20,785 nt of DNA. It comes from Pseudomonadota bacterium. GTDB taxonomy: Bacteria > Pseudomonadota > Alphaproteobacteria > Rhizobiales > Xanthobacteraceae. The notes beneath the pieces are model-generated. The model saw only the letters and a program-made list of their open reading frames with translations, was not told the origin of the DNA and searched no databases. Below are positions 14,210-20,785 of this stretch, piece after piece; position 1 is the stretch's first letter, and each line of letters starts with the position of its first letter. A program made the translations under genes and the position numbers. The DNA is taken from NCBI GenBank assembly GCA_023422775.1, contig JAFAGM010000050.1, positions 1-20,785 of the forward strand, in the 5' to 3' direction.

Positions 14210-17200
14210 ATGGCTTTCTCACCTTCCACGTTCGCGCACGACCGGGCTCCCGGCGCCGGCGTCACTGCCGTGCTCGGGCCGACCAACACCGGCAAGACGC
14301 ATCTGGCGATCGAGCGGATGCTGGCGCATTCGTCAGGGATTATCGGCCTGCCGCTGCGGCTGCTCGCGCGCGAGGTCTACAACAAGATCGCGGCGCGCGC
14401 GGGCGTCTCGAGCGTCGCGCTGATCACCGGCGAAGAGAAGATCAAGCCGAAGAACCCGCGCTACTGGATCTCCACCGTCGAGGCGATGCCGCGGGATATC
14501 GACGTCTCGTTTCTCGCCGTCGATGAAATCCAGATCGCGGCCGACCTCGAGCGCGGGCATGTCTTCACCGATCGAATCCTGCATCGGCGCGGCCGCGACG
14601 AGACGCTGCTGCTCGGCGCTGCGACAATGCGTCCGATCATCGAGCGGCTGCTGCCGGGCGCGTCGATCGTCACACGGCCGCGATTGTCGCAGCTCGAATT
14701 TGCCGGCGACCGCAAGATCACGCGGCAGCCGCGACGCACCGCCATCGTCGCGTTCTCGGCCGATGAAGTCTACGCCATCGCCGAACTGATCCGCAGGCAG
14801 CATGGCGGCGCTGCCGTCGTATTGGGCTCGCTGTCGCCGCGCACACGCAATGCGCAGGTCGAGATGTTCCAGAACGGCGACGTCGATTATCTCGTCGCCA
14901 CCGACGCCGTCGGCATGGGGCTGAACCTCGACGTCGATCACGTCGCCTTTGCCTCCGACCGCAAATATGACGGCTACCAGTTCCGTCGCCTCACCCCGTC
15001 GGAGTTCGCGCAGATCGCGGGCCGCGCCGGGCGCGCCACGCGCAACGGCACTTTCGGCACCACCGGCCGCTGCGCGCCGTTCGAGCCGGAACTGGTGAAT
15101 GCGCTGCAGAACCACACCTTCGACAGCGTCAAAATGCTGCAGTGGCGCAACTCGAAACTCGATTTCTCCTCGCTCGGGAGCTTGCAGGTCTCGCTGGCGC
15201 TCTCGCCCGGTCACGAGGCCTTGACCCGCGCGCCGATTGCCGAGGATCTGCGCGTGCTCGATCATGCGGCACGCGACGGCGAGGTGCGGGACATGGCCCA
15301 TGGCGCGGCCGCCGTCGAGCGGCTGTGGGACGCCTGCCAGATCCCGGATTACCGCCGGCTGGCGCCTGCCGCCCATGCCGAACTCGTGACCACGATTTAC
15401 GCATTCCTGATGAAAAAGGGCCGGATTCCGGATGCCTGGTTTGCGGCCCAGGTCGACCAGGCCGACCGCATTACCGGCGATATCGACACCCTGTCGGGCC
15501 GGATCGCGCAGATCCGCACCTGGACCTTCGTCGCCAACCGGCCGGACTGGCTTTCCGACCCGGATCACTGGCAGGAGGCTACGCGGGAGATCGAAAATAA
15601 ATTATCCGATGCGCTGCATGAACGGCTAACGGAGCGTTTCGTTGACCGCCGTACCAGTGTATTGATGCGCCGCCTGCGGGAGAACAGTGTTTTGAATACG
15701 GAAATCGGCAAGACCGGCGAAGTGATCGTTGAAGGCCATGCGATCGGCCGCCTCGACGGATTCACCTTCGCGCCAGATGCGGCGGAAGCGGGATCGGATG
15801 CGAAAGCGTTGCAGGCGGCGGCGCAGCAGGTGCTGGCCGGCGAGATCGACGCGCGCGCCGCAAAGCTCGGCAGTGCCCCCGACGACCAGTTCGTGCTGAC
15901 CTCCGACGGCACCATCCGCTGGACCGGCGACGCCGTCGCCAAGCTTGCGGCGGCCGACGACGTGCTGCATCCGCGCATCCGCATCATCGCCGACGATCGG
16001 CTCTCCGGCGCGGCGCGCGAGGCCGTGCAGGCGCGGCTCGATCTGTGGCTGAAGACGCATATCGAAAAACTGCTGGGACCGCTGTTCGGACTTTCCAAGG
16101 CCGAGGACATCACCGGCATCGGGCGCGGCATCGCGTTCCAGTTGGTCGAGGCCCTCGGCGTGCTCGAGCGTGCGAAGATCGCCAGCGAGATGAAGGATCT
16201 CGACCAGACCTCGCGCGCGACCTTGCGCAAGTATGGTGTGCGCTTCGGCGCCTATCACATCTATTTCCCCGCGCTCCTGAAGCCTGCGGCGCGGGCGCTG
16301 GCCTCGCTGCTGTGGGCCGAGAAGCAGGACAACGTCGACATGTCGGCGCTGTCGGGCGCGCAGCATCTGGCCTCCAGCGGACGCACTTCATTCGCGATCG
16401 ACAAGGCGTTGCCGCGCGACGCCTATCGCGTGCTCGGTTATCGCCAGTGTGGCGAGCGCGCGGTGCGGGTCGATATCCTGGAGCGTCTCGCCGATCTGAT
16501 CCGGCCCGCTTTGGCGTGGCGCGAAAATTCGCCCGGCGAAAAGCCCAACGGCGCGTTTGACGGCCGCGGTTTCGTGGTGACGCAGGCGATGACCTCGCTG
16601 ACGGGATCCGCAGGCGAGGACTTCGCCTCGATCCTGCGCGCGCTCGGCTATCGCATGGATCGCCGCCCGCCGCTGCCGCCGAAGCCCGCGCCGGTGGAAG
16701 TGACCGAGACGGTCTCCGCTGACACGCCACCGGCGGAAGCATCGACGCCGGTCGAACACGTTGCCGCCGAGCTGCCGGTCTCCAGCCATTCGATGTCCGG
16801 TGATCCGTCGCCGTCGGCAGCGTTGCTGCCCAGCGTTACGCCGATGCAGGAAGCGCCGGCGGCTGAAGCGGTGCCGGTCGAAGCCGCACCGGTTGAAACA
16901 CCCGTCGAGGCCGCAGCGGAGCCCGCCCCTGCAGAAGCGCCGGTCGCTGAAGAATCGCCCGCGGAACAGGCCGCGGCTGAACCCGCGAGCACGCCAGAGG
17001 CTGCGGCAGAGCCTGCTGCTGCAGGCGAAACTGCACCGGCCGAAAGGGCTGCAGCGGAAGCCGCGTCCGAGACGCCTGCCGAGCCCGTGCTCGTCGAAGT
17101 CTGGCGGCCCGGAGGCCGTTCCGATGAGCGCCGCCCGCACCACGACCGCAACCGCCAGCGTCATCACGGCGCCCGCGAGGGAGCGCCGGCAGCCGCAGCA

Positions 17201-17683
17201 GGCGAGGGTGGCGGCGATGGGGCGCCGCGCGAACAGCGCCACCGTCGCGGCCGCCGTAACAACAACGAGTTCCGCAAACCCCGCGACGGCGCAGCCAATG
17301 CCGACGCAACTCCGGCAGCAGAAGGTGCGGCACCTGCCGAGGCGCGCCAGGAGACCCGTCAGGACCGTCCACCGCGCGAGCGTTTCGAGGGCAAGGGCCG
17401 CGATCGCGACAACGACAATCGCCGCGACAAATTCGATCGCAACAAGGGTGACCGCAACAAGGGCGATCGCGACCGCGGTCCGCGCGACAAGGGCCGCGAT
17501 TTCGGCGGCCGCGACAAGGGTGGACGCGACAAGGGCGGCCGTGACAAGCGCGACTCCGGCCCGTCGCATCGCCAGTGGGCGACCAGCGCAAGTCCGCGCG
17601 ATCGCGATCGTCCGGCCGATCCGAATTCGCCGTTCGCCAAACTGGCGGCGCTGAAGGAACAACTCGCCGGCCGCAAGGAATAG
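14210..17683 (+). CDS. SUV3-like RNA/DNA helicase with long disordered C-terminal tail
   Basis: A 1157-residue superfamily 2 helicase of the alphaproteobacterial relatives of mitochondrial SUV3, the helicase of the mitochondrial RNA degradosome. Visible motifs: Walker A GPTNTGKTH (23-31), ITGEEK (72-77), DEIQ (105-108), GAATMRP (137-143), ATDAVGMGLN (231-240) and QIAGRAGRATR (269-279). The conserved helical SUV3 core continues to about residue 830. The tail (~830-1157) is Ala/Pro/Glu-rich at first, then basic and Arg/Asp/Lys/Gly-rich with many RDKG-type repeats. Such tails often bind RNA or partner proteins. ATG 14210 has only a weak GAAGAA upstream but starts right before the helicase core, as homologues do. 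An S4 RNA-binding gene follows after 28 bp, suggesting co-transcription and an RNA-related role. Confidence 0.9.
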   Translation: MAFSPSTFAHDRAPGAGVTAVLGPTNTGKTHLAIERMLAHSSGIIGLPLRLLAREVYNKIAARAGVSSVALITGEEKIKPKNPRYWISTVEAMPRDIDVSFLAVDEIQIAADLERGHVFTDRILHRRGRDETLLLGAATMRPIIERLLPGASIVTRPRLSQLEFAGDRKITRQPRRTAIVAFSADEVYAIAELIRRQHGGAAVVLGSLSPRTRNAQVEMFQNGDVDYLVATDAVGMGLNLDVDHVAFASDRKYDGYQFRRLTPSEFAQIAGRAGRATRNGTFGTTGRCAPFEPELVNALQNHTFDSVKMLQWRNSKLDFSSLGSLQVSLALSPGHEALTRAPIAEDLRVLDHAARDGEVRDMAHGAAAVERLWDACQIPDYRRLAPAAHAELVTTIYAFLMKKGRIPDAWFAAQVDQADRITGDIDTLSGRIAQIRTWTFVANRPDWLSDPDHWQEATREIENKLSDALHERLTERFVDRRTSVLMRRLRENSVLNTEIGKTGEVIVEGHAIGRLDGFTFAPDAAEAGSDAKALQAAAQQVLAGEIDARAAKLGSAPDDQFVLTSDGTIRWTGDAVAKLAAADDVLHPRIRIIADDRLSGAAREAVQARLDLWLKTHIEKLLGPLFGLSKAEDITGIGRGIAFQLVEALGVLERAKIASEMKDLDQTSRATLRKYGVRFGAYHIYFPALLKPAARALASLLWAEKQDNVDMSALSGAQHLASSGRTSFAIDKALPRDAYRVLGYRQCGERAVRVDILERLADLIRPALAWRENSPGEKPNGAFDGRGFVVTQAMTSLTGSAGEDFASILRALGYRMDRRPPLPPKPAPVEVTETVSADTPPAEASTPVEHVAAELPVSSHSMSGDPSPSAALLPSVTPMQEAPAAEAVPVEAAPVETPVEAAAEPAPAEAPVAEESPAEQAAAEPASTPEAAAEPAAAGETAPAERAAAEAASETPAEPVLVEVWRPGGRSDERRPHHDRNRQRHHGAREGAPAAAAGEGGGDGAPREQRHRRGRRNNNEFRKPRDGAANADATPAAEGAAPAEARQETRQDRPPRERFEGKGRDRDNDNRRDKFDRNKGDRNKGDRDRGPRDKGRDFGGRDKGGRDKGGRDKRDSGPSHRQWATSASPRDRDRPADPNSPFAKLAALKEQLAGRKE
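17400..17570 (+). repeat. Degenerate in-frame tandem repeats in the helicase tail
   Basis: Short units encoding RDKG, RNKGDR and GGRDKG recur (GACAAGGGCGGCCG-like at DNA level). They lie in one reading frame and vary at third positions, so this is a low-complexity protein segment. There are no regular spacers. Confidence 0.7.
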
Positions 17684-17711
17684 CGCATCAAGGCGTTTCG
17701 AGAGAGATTGT

Positions 17712-17981
17712 TTGGAGCGGCAGCGTCTCGATAAATGGCTGTGGCACGCGCGGGTGGTGAAGGCCCGCACCTCGGCTGCAGCGCTCGTCGAAGCCGGTCA
17801 CGTCCGCATCAACGGTGTGCGCGAAAAGTCGCCGGGACACGCGGTGAAGATCGGCGACGTGCTCACCATCGCGCTCGATCGCAACGTGCGCATTCTCAAG
17901 GTTGCTGGATTTTCCGAGCGGCGCGGCGACGCTACGGCGGCGCGCGTGCTCTACGAAGATTTGCAGAATGGCAAGGAGTGA
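17712..17981 (+). CDS. S4 domain RNA-binding protein (Hsp15/HslR-like)
   Basis: An 89-residue protein almost entirely made of an S4 RNA-binding fold: RLDKWLWHARVVKARTSAAALVEAGHVRINGV, then KIGDVLTIAL. E. coli Hsp15 (HslR) binds stalled 50S subunits carrying nascent chains; this short relative lacks most of the C-terminal extension of Hsp15. The reading begins at TTG 17712, giving MERQRLDKWLW, which is the conserved N-terminus. No ATG or GTG exists upstream of RLDKWLW in frame close to it, and a purine-rich GAGAGA precedes it. It follows the SUV3-like helicase by 28 bp and is probably in its transcript, which fits a role in RNA or ribosome handling. Confidence 0.88.
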   Translation: MERQRLDKWLWHARVVKARTSAAALVEAGHVRINGVREKSPGHAVKIGDVLTIALDRNVRILKVAGFSERRGDATAARVLYEDLQNGKE

Positions 17982-18103
17982 CTATCTGCATGGAGCCGGC
18001 GGGGCCGTCTGAAAACGGCGTCTCGGAGCGGCCTGCTTCCCTTGCGGCAGCGTACCGCATGCGCTACGCAAACCCCGGACAATCGATCGTTTCGGAGCGT
18101 TGG

Positions 18104-18442
18104 ATGACTTACGTCGTCACTGAAGCCTGCATCAAATGCAAATATACCGACTGCGTTGAGGTCTGCCCTGTCGACTGCTTCTACGAGGGCGAGAACATGC
18201 TGGTGATCCATCCGGACGAATGCATCGATTGCGGCGTTTGCGAACCTGAATGTCCCGCCGACGCCATCAAGCCCGATACCGAACCGGGGCTGGAGAAGTG
18301 GCTCGAGGTCAACACCGAATACGCCAGGAGCTGGCCCAACATCACCCAGAAGAAGGAAGCGCCGGCCGACGCGAAAGAATTCGATGGTGTGGAAGGCAAA
18401 TTCGAGAAATATTTTTCCAAGGAACCCGGCAGTGGCGACTGA
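18104..18442 (+). CDS. fdxA: 7Fe ferredoxin FdxA ([3Fe-4S][4Fe-4S])
   Basis: A 112-residue ferredoxin, the usual length. The cysteine pattern is that of Azotobacter ferredoxin I shifted by one: Cys9, Cys17 and Cys50 for the [3Fe-4S] cluster, and Cys21, Cys40, Cys43 and Cys46 for the [4Fe-4S] cluster, with Cys12 and Cys25 free. CIKCKYTDCVEVCPVDCF and CIDCGVCEPECP are both intact. The C-terminal ~55 residues (NTEYARSWPNIT...) are the typical FdxA extension. Role: low-potential electron transfer in the cytoplasm; the partner is unknown. The frame stays open far upstream because it is read out of frame through the S4 gene. ATG 18104 is chosen because it gives the conserved MTYVVTEACIKC start and has GGAG 7 bp upstream. 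Confidence 0.95.
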   Translation: MTYVVTEACIKCKYTDCVEVCPVDCFYEGENMLVIHPDECIDCGVCEPECPADAIKPDTEPGLEKWLEVNTEYARSWPNITQKKEAPADAKEFDGVEGKFEKYFSKEPGSGD

Positions 18443-18466
18443 TCCGCCGCCCATCCTGTGGATAAA

Positions 18467-18487
18467 TTGAGCCCGTTTCGGGCTTAA
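18467..18487 (+). terminator. Hairpin after fdxA
   Basis: TTGAGCCCG-TTT-CGGGCTTAA forms a 9-bp stem (one G-T wobble), 24 bp beyond the fdxA stop. No T-run follows, so termination would be weak or factor-assisted. Confidence 0.4.
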
Positions 18488-18576
18488 TCGGGCCAGAATT
18501 GAGCCTGCTGATTTACCCTGTTGGCCGACTTGTGGCCGAAAAGATCCCGTAAAGGTACGGAACCGGGCGTAAATCA

Positions 18577-18611
18577 TTGATTTTTGCGGAAAATGTGCTA
18601 TATTGGGCACA
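18577..18611 (+). promoter_or_regulatory. Promoter of carD with overlapping inverted repeat
   Basis: TTGATT (18577-18582), 16 bp, then TATATT (18599-18604) make a good sigma70-like promoter. TGTGC (18594-18598) and GCACA (18607-18611) form an 8-bp-spaced palindrome centred on the -10 box, which looks like an operator. The predicted leader before the GTG at 18703 is about 90 nt. Confidence 0.5.
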
Positions 18612-18702
18612 TAATAAGCCGATCCTGGCCATGCGTACCTTTGGCCCCGGTGGGTTCCCGTAAAACATCGAACAGGGGCGTGGCAGTATCCGCGCGCAGG
18701 CT

Positions 18703-19659
18703 GTGTCACAGAAAACGCGTAAAAAGAGTGCTTCCAAGACCACCAAAAAAGCCGCTTCGGCCAGCCGCAGCGCAACCAAGGGCCGTGCCAAGGCGACCGT
18801 AAAGGTCGCCAGGAAGGTTGCGGCCACAAAGTCCTCAAAGAACAAAAGAAGCGCAATGCCAGAAAAGACTGCCAAAACTGCCGCGAAAGCGACGGGCTTG
18901 AAAGCCACTGCTTCGAAGGCGGCCGCCAAGCCTCCTGTGAAGGCCGCTCCGCCGAAGGTTGCTCCCAAGGCTCCTGTGAAGGCTGCCGCTGTTGCGCCGA
19001 AGCCTGCCGCCAAGCCGGTGGCCGCCGCTCCGCGTGTCGAGGAGCCGAAGAAGGTCGTGACCCAGCGCCAGGGCTTCAAGGCCAATGAATTCGTGGTCTA
19101 TCCCGCTCACGGCGTCGGCCAGATCCTGGCCATCGAGGAGCAGGAGATTGCGGGCGCCAAGCTCGAACTGTTCGTGATCAATTTCATGAAGGACAAGATG
19201 ACGCTCCGCGTGCCGACCGCCAAGGTCGCCAATGTCGGCATGCGCAAGCTGTCCGAGCCGGCGCTGGTCAAGAAGGCCTTGGAAACCCTCAAGGGCCGTG
19301 CGCGCGTAAAACGCACGATGTGGTCGCGCCGGGCGCAGGAATACGAGGCAAAGATCAATTCGGGCGACATCGTCGCGATCGCCGAAGTGGTCCGCGATCT
19401 CTACCGTTCGGAATCGCAGCCCGAGCAGTCCTACTCTGAACGCCAGCTCTATGAAGCCGCGCTCGATCGCCTGTCGCGCGAAATCGCCGTCGTCCAGCAT
19501 TCGACGGAGACCGAAGCGGTCAAGGAAATCGAAAGCCAGCTCGCCAAGAGCCCGCGCCGCGGCGCCAAGGCGGAAACCGCCGAGGCCGACGGTGAAGCCG
19601 ACGAGGCCGATGTCGAGGCCGATGGCGACGAATCCACGGTGGCGGACGAAGCCGCCTGA
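18703..19659 (+). CDS. carD: CarD/CdnL family RNA polymerase-binding transcription factor with H1-like N-terminal tail
   Basis: The CarD domain spans residues ~124-283 (GFKANEFVVYPAHGVGQI, ELFVINFMKDKMTLRVP, then the helical part VKRTMWSRRAQEYEAKINSGD and SYSERQLYEAALDRL). This family binds the RNA polymerase beta subunit and stabilises open promoter complexes, notably at rRNA promoters. Here it is extended by ~120 N-terminal residues rich in Lys, Ala and Pro, resembling histone H1 tails, and by an acidic C-terminal tail (290-318). The frame has a stop at 18661; GTG 18703 is the first possible start but lacks a well-spaced ribosome site. ATG 18856 (codon 52), preceded by AAGAAG, is an alternative start that would keep half of the tail. 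It has its own promoter and terminator. Confidence 0.9.
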   Translation: MSQKTRKKSASKTTKKAASASRSATKGRAKATVKVARKVAATKSSKNKRSAMPEKTAKTAAKATGLKATASKAAAKPPVKAAPPKVAPKAPVKAAAVAPKPAAKPVAAAPRVEEPKKVVTQRQGFKANEFVVYPAHGVGQILAIEEQEIAGAKLELFVINFMKDKMTLRVPTAKVANVGMRKLSEPALVKKALETLKGRARVKRTMWSRRAQEYEAKINSGDIVAIAEVVRDLYRSESQPEQSYSERQLYEAALDRLSREIAVVQHSTETEAVKEIESQLAKSPRRGAKAETAEADGEADEADVEADGDESTVADEAA

Positions 19660-19683
19660 AAGGGTTCGACGGATTGAAAAACG

Positions 19684-19716
19684 AAAGCCCGGTCGCGAGA
19701 CCGGGCTTTTTGTTTT
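19684..19716 (+). terminator. Intrinsic terminator of carD
   Basis: AAAGCCCGGTC (19684-19694), a GCGA loop and GACCGGGCTTT (19699-19709) form an 11-bp stem. It continues into TTTTTGTTTT, ending 57 bp past the carD stop. Confidence 0.93.
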
Positions 19717-19735
19717 GGGCGGCGCGAGCTATCGC

Positions 19736-19854
19736 CGTCGCCTGCGAAAGCAGGGGCCCATGACCACAGGGCGATGTTGTCGAGCGCAGGCATTCGCCCG
19801 ATTGCCTTACAATGACTGCCGCGGAGTACGGGTCCCCGCGTTCGCTGGACGACG
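19736..19854. repeat. Imperfect palindromic intergenic repeat, family E
   Basis: The left end CGTCGCCTGCGAAAGCAGGG and the right end CCCCGCGTTCGCTGGACGACG are imperfect inverted repeats about 24 bp long, enclosing ~70 bp. The ends resemble 'GGGTCCCCGCTTTCGCGGGGACGACG'-type intergenic repeats I associate with Bradyrhizobium. It lies between the carD terminator and the end of the M48 gene. Confidence 0.55.
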
Positions 19855-19871
19855 GGAGCGGGATGCCCGCC

Positions 19872-20785
19872 TCAATCCACCACGATCTTCACGCGGTCCC
19901 TTGGCTTGACCTGGGCGTGCTGGTCGAGGCCGTTGAGGATGCGAAAGCGCTCGGCGGGGCGGTCGATGCCGGCCATGCGGTGGGAGAGGGATTCCACGGT
20001 ATCGCCGGGCTGCACGGTGATGACCTTGATGCGCAGCGGCCGCGCGGCCTGGATTTCTTCCAGCGTCAGGCGGCGGAACGAGTTGACGGTCTCGCGCGCG
20101 TTGCGCTCGCTTTCCGTGGTGCGTTGCTTTGACGCGAAGATGAAGCGGTAGACGTCGGTGCCGAAGCGCAGCGCGTAAACCTTGAACTGCCACTGATCGC
20201 CGTTCGCAGATGCCGCCGCCACCGGGAAGCCGTTGATGGTGAGGTCTTCGGTCGAAGCCTTGTCGACGCCTTCCATCCAGCCGGAGTTGAGATAATCCGA
20301 CAGCGACTGTTCGGCCGGCACGCGCACCACGTCGAAGCGCATCGCCTGGGTGCCGCCCTCGCGCACGCCGATCACGGCCTGCGCGGTATTGTCGAGCGTG
20401 AACGTCTCAGGCGCGGCAAAGGTGAAGCCGAGCTTGGGATGCAGGAAGCGCCGCCCGCGCACGAAGCCTTCGCTGGGGTCCTCGCCATAGACGATGTTGT
20501 CGATGGCGGCCAGATAGGTTTCGCGATCGCGCTCGGCAGCTTGCGGGGAAGTGTACCGGCGCGCGCTGGCTTGCGCATTCTGCACCCGCTCGGGCGTTGC
20601 CGGGTGGGAGGACAGGAAGTCCTGCGCGCGCGGATCAAGCGAGGTCTTGCCGGCCCTGAGCGCCGCGTTGCGCTCCATCGCCGCGAGGAAGCGCGCCGCG
20701 CCATAGGGATCGAAATGCGCGCGCGCCGAGATTCCGACGCCGATGCCGTCGGCCTCGAACTCCTGCGCGCGCGAGAAGTTCGCCA
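19872..20785 (-). CDS. M48 family metalloprotease, C-terminal part (N-terminus outside window)
   Basis: The frame is open to the right edge; about 303 C-terminal residues are visible. The first visible residues ANFSRAQEFEADGIGV contain the third zinc ligand Glu and the EAD signature of M48 peptidases. The HEXXH motif must lie beyond the window. HPATPERV follows, as in periplasmic M48 proteases of the COG4784/BepA type. A middle beta-rich domain (LHPKLGFTFAAPETFTLDN...) and a C-terminal LysM-like module (VITVQPGDTVESLSHRMAG...LNGLDQHAQVKPRDRVKIVV) suggest a periplasmic or outer-membrane-associated protease that contacts peptidoglycan. An internal ATG at 20678 is not the true start, because conserved M48 sequence continues upstream of it. 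It is convergent with carD. Confidence 0.9.
   Translation of the reverse strand, partial: ANFSRAQEFEADGIGVGISARAHFDPYGAARFLAAMERNAALRAGKTSLDPRAQDFLSSHPATPERVQNAQASARRYTSPQAAERDRETYLAAIDNIVYGEDPSEGFVRGRRFLHPKLGFTFAAPETFTLDNTAQAVIGVREGGTQAMRFDVVRVPAEQSLSDYLNSGWMEGVDKASTEDLTINGFPVAAASANGDQWQFKVYALRFGTDVYRFIFASKQRTTESERNARETVNSFRRLTLEEIQAARPLRIKVITVQPGDTVESLSHRMAGIDRPAERFRILNGLDQHAQVKPRDRVKIVVD

Noticed and set aside
17400..17570. Possible CRISPR-like or tandem DNA repeat
   Set aside because: Units are short, irregular, in one reading frame and without spacers; they encode the low-complexity helicase tail.
18551..18642. 9-bp inverted repeat AAAGGTACG (18551-18559) and CGTACCTTT (18634-18642) around the carD promoter
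   Set aside because: The arms are 74 bp apart and a match of this length is not very unlikely by chance in this region; no further support.

Overview
The window looks like chromosome of a high-GC alphaproteobacterium of the Bradyrhizobium/Rhodopseudomonas group (Nitrobacteraceae). The basis is gene content (cobT, DUF2336, DUF3108, a SUV3-like helicase followed by an S4 protein, fdxA, carD and an M48 protease), the strong GC bias, and several palindromic intergenic repeats of a kind I associate with that group. The genus is an inference; no rRNA or tRNA gene is present to fix it.

Layout. 1-1268: 3' part of cobT (aerobic cobalt chelatase), cut by the left edge. 1300-1430: dispersed repeat whose last bases supply the start codon of a Tat-exported phytase-esterase-like protein (1422-2495). 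2615-3727 and 3885-4985: two flavoenzymes on the + strand, an Old Yellow Enzyme homologue and a luciferase-like monooxygenase. 5093-6220 (-): DUF2336 protein. 6537-7832 (-): DUF2235 alpha/beta hydrolase resembling Tle1 phospholipases.

8056-11874 (-) is the notable part. It is a compact block, visibly lower in GC than its flanks, of three overlapping genes transcribed in the order UvrD-like SF1 helicase (GTG start 11874), DarT-like ADP-ribosyltransferase, then a DraG-type ADP-ribosylglycohydrolase fused to a C-terminal VOC/glyoxalase domain. The junctions are a 4-bp ATGA overlap and an 8-bp overlap. A DNA-directed ADP-ribosyltransferase translationally coupled to an ADP-ribose hydrolase suggests a toxin/antitoxin-type anti-phage module related in logic to DarTG, with an ADP-ribosylglycohydrolase replacing the DarG macrodomain and a helicase as a third component.

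11977 to the right end returns to core-type sequence: rpmB (-) with a clear terminator and promoter, divergent from a secreted DUF3108 protein; a 595-bp repeat-rich spacer; a SUV3-like helicase with a very long disordered tail followed closely by an S4 RNA-binding protein; fdxA (7Fe ferredoxin); carD with a histone-H1-like basic N-terminal tail and a strong terminator; and, from the right edge on the - strand, the C-terminal part of an M48 metalloprotease. Five kinds of intergenic palindromic repeat occupy most gene borders.
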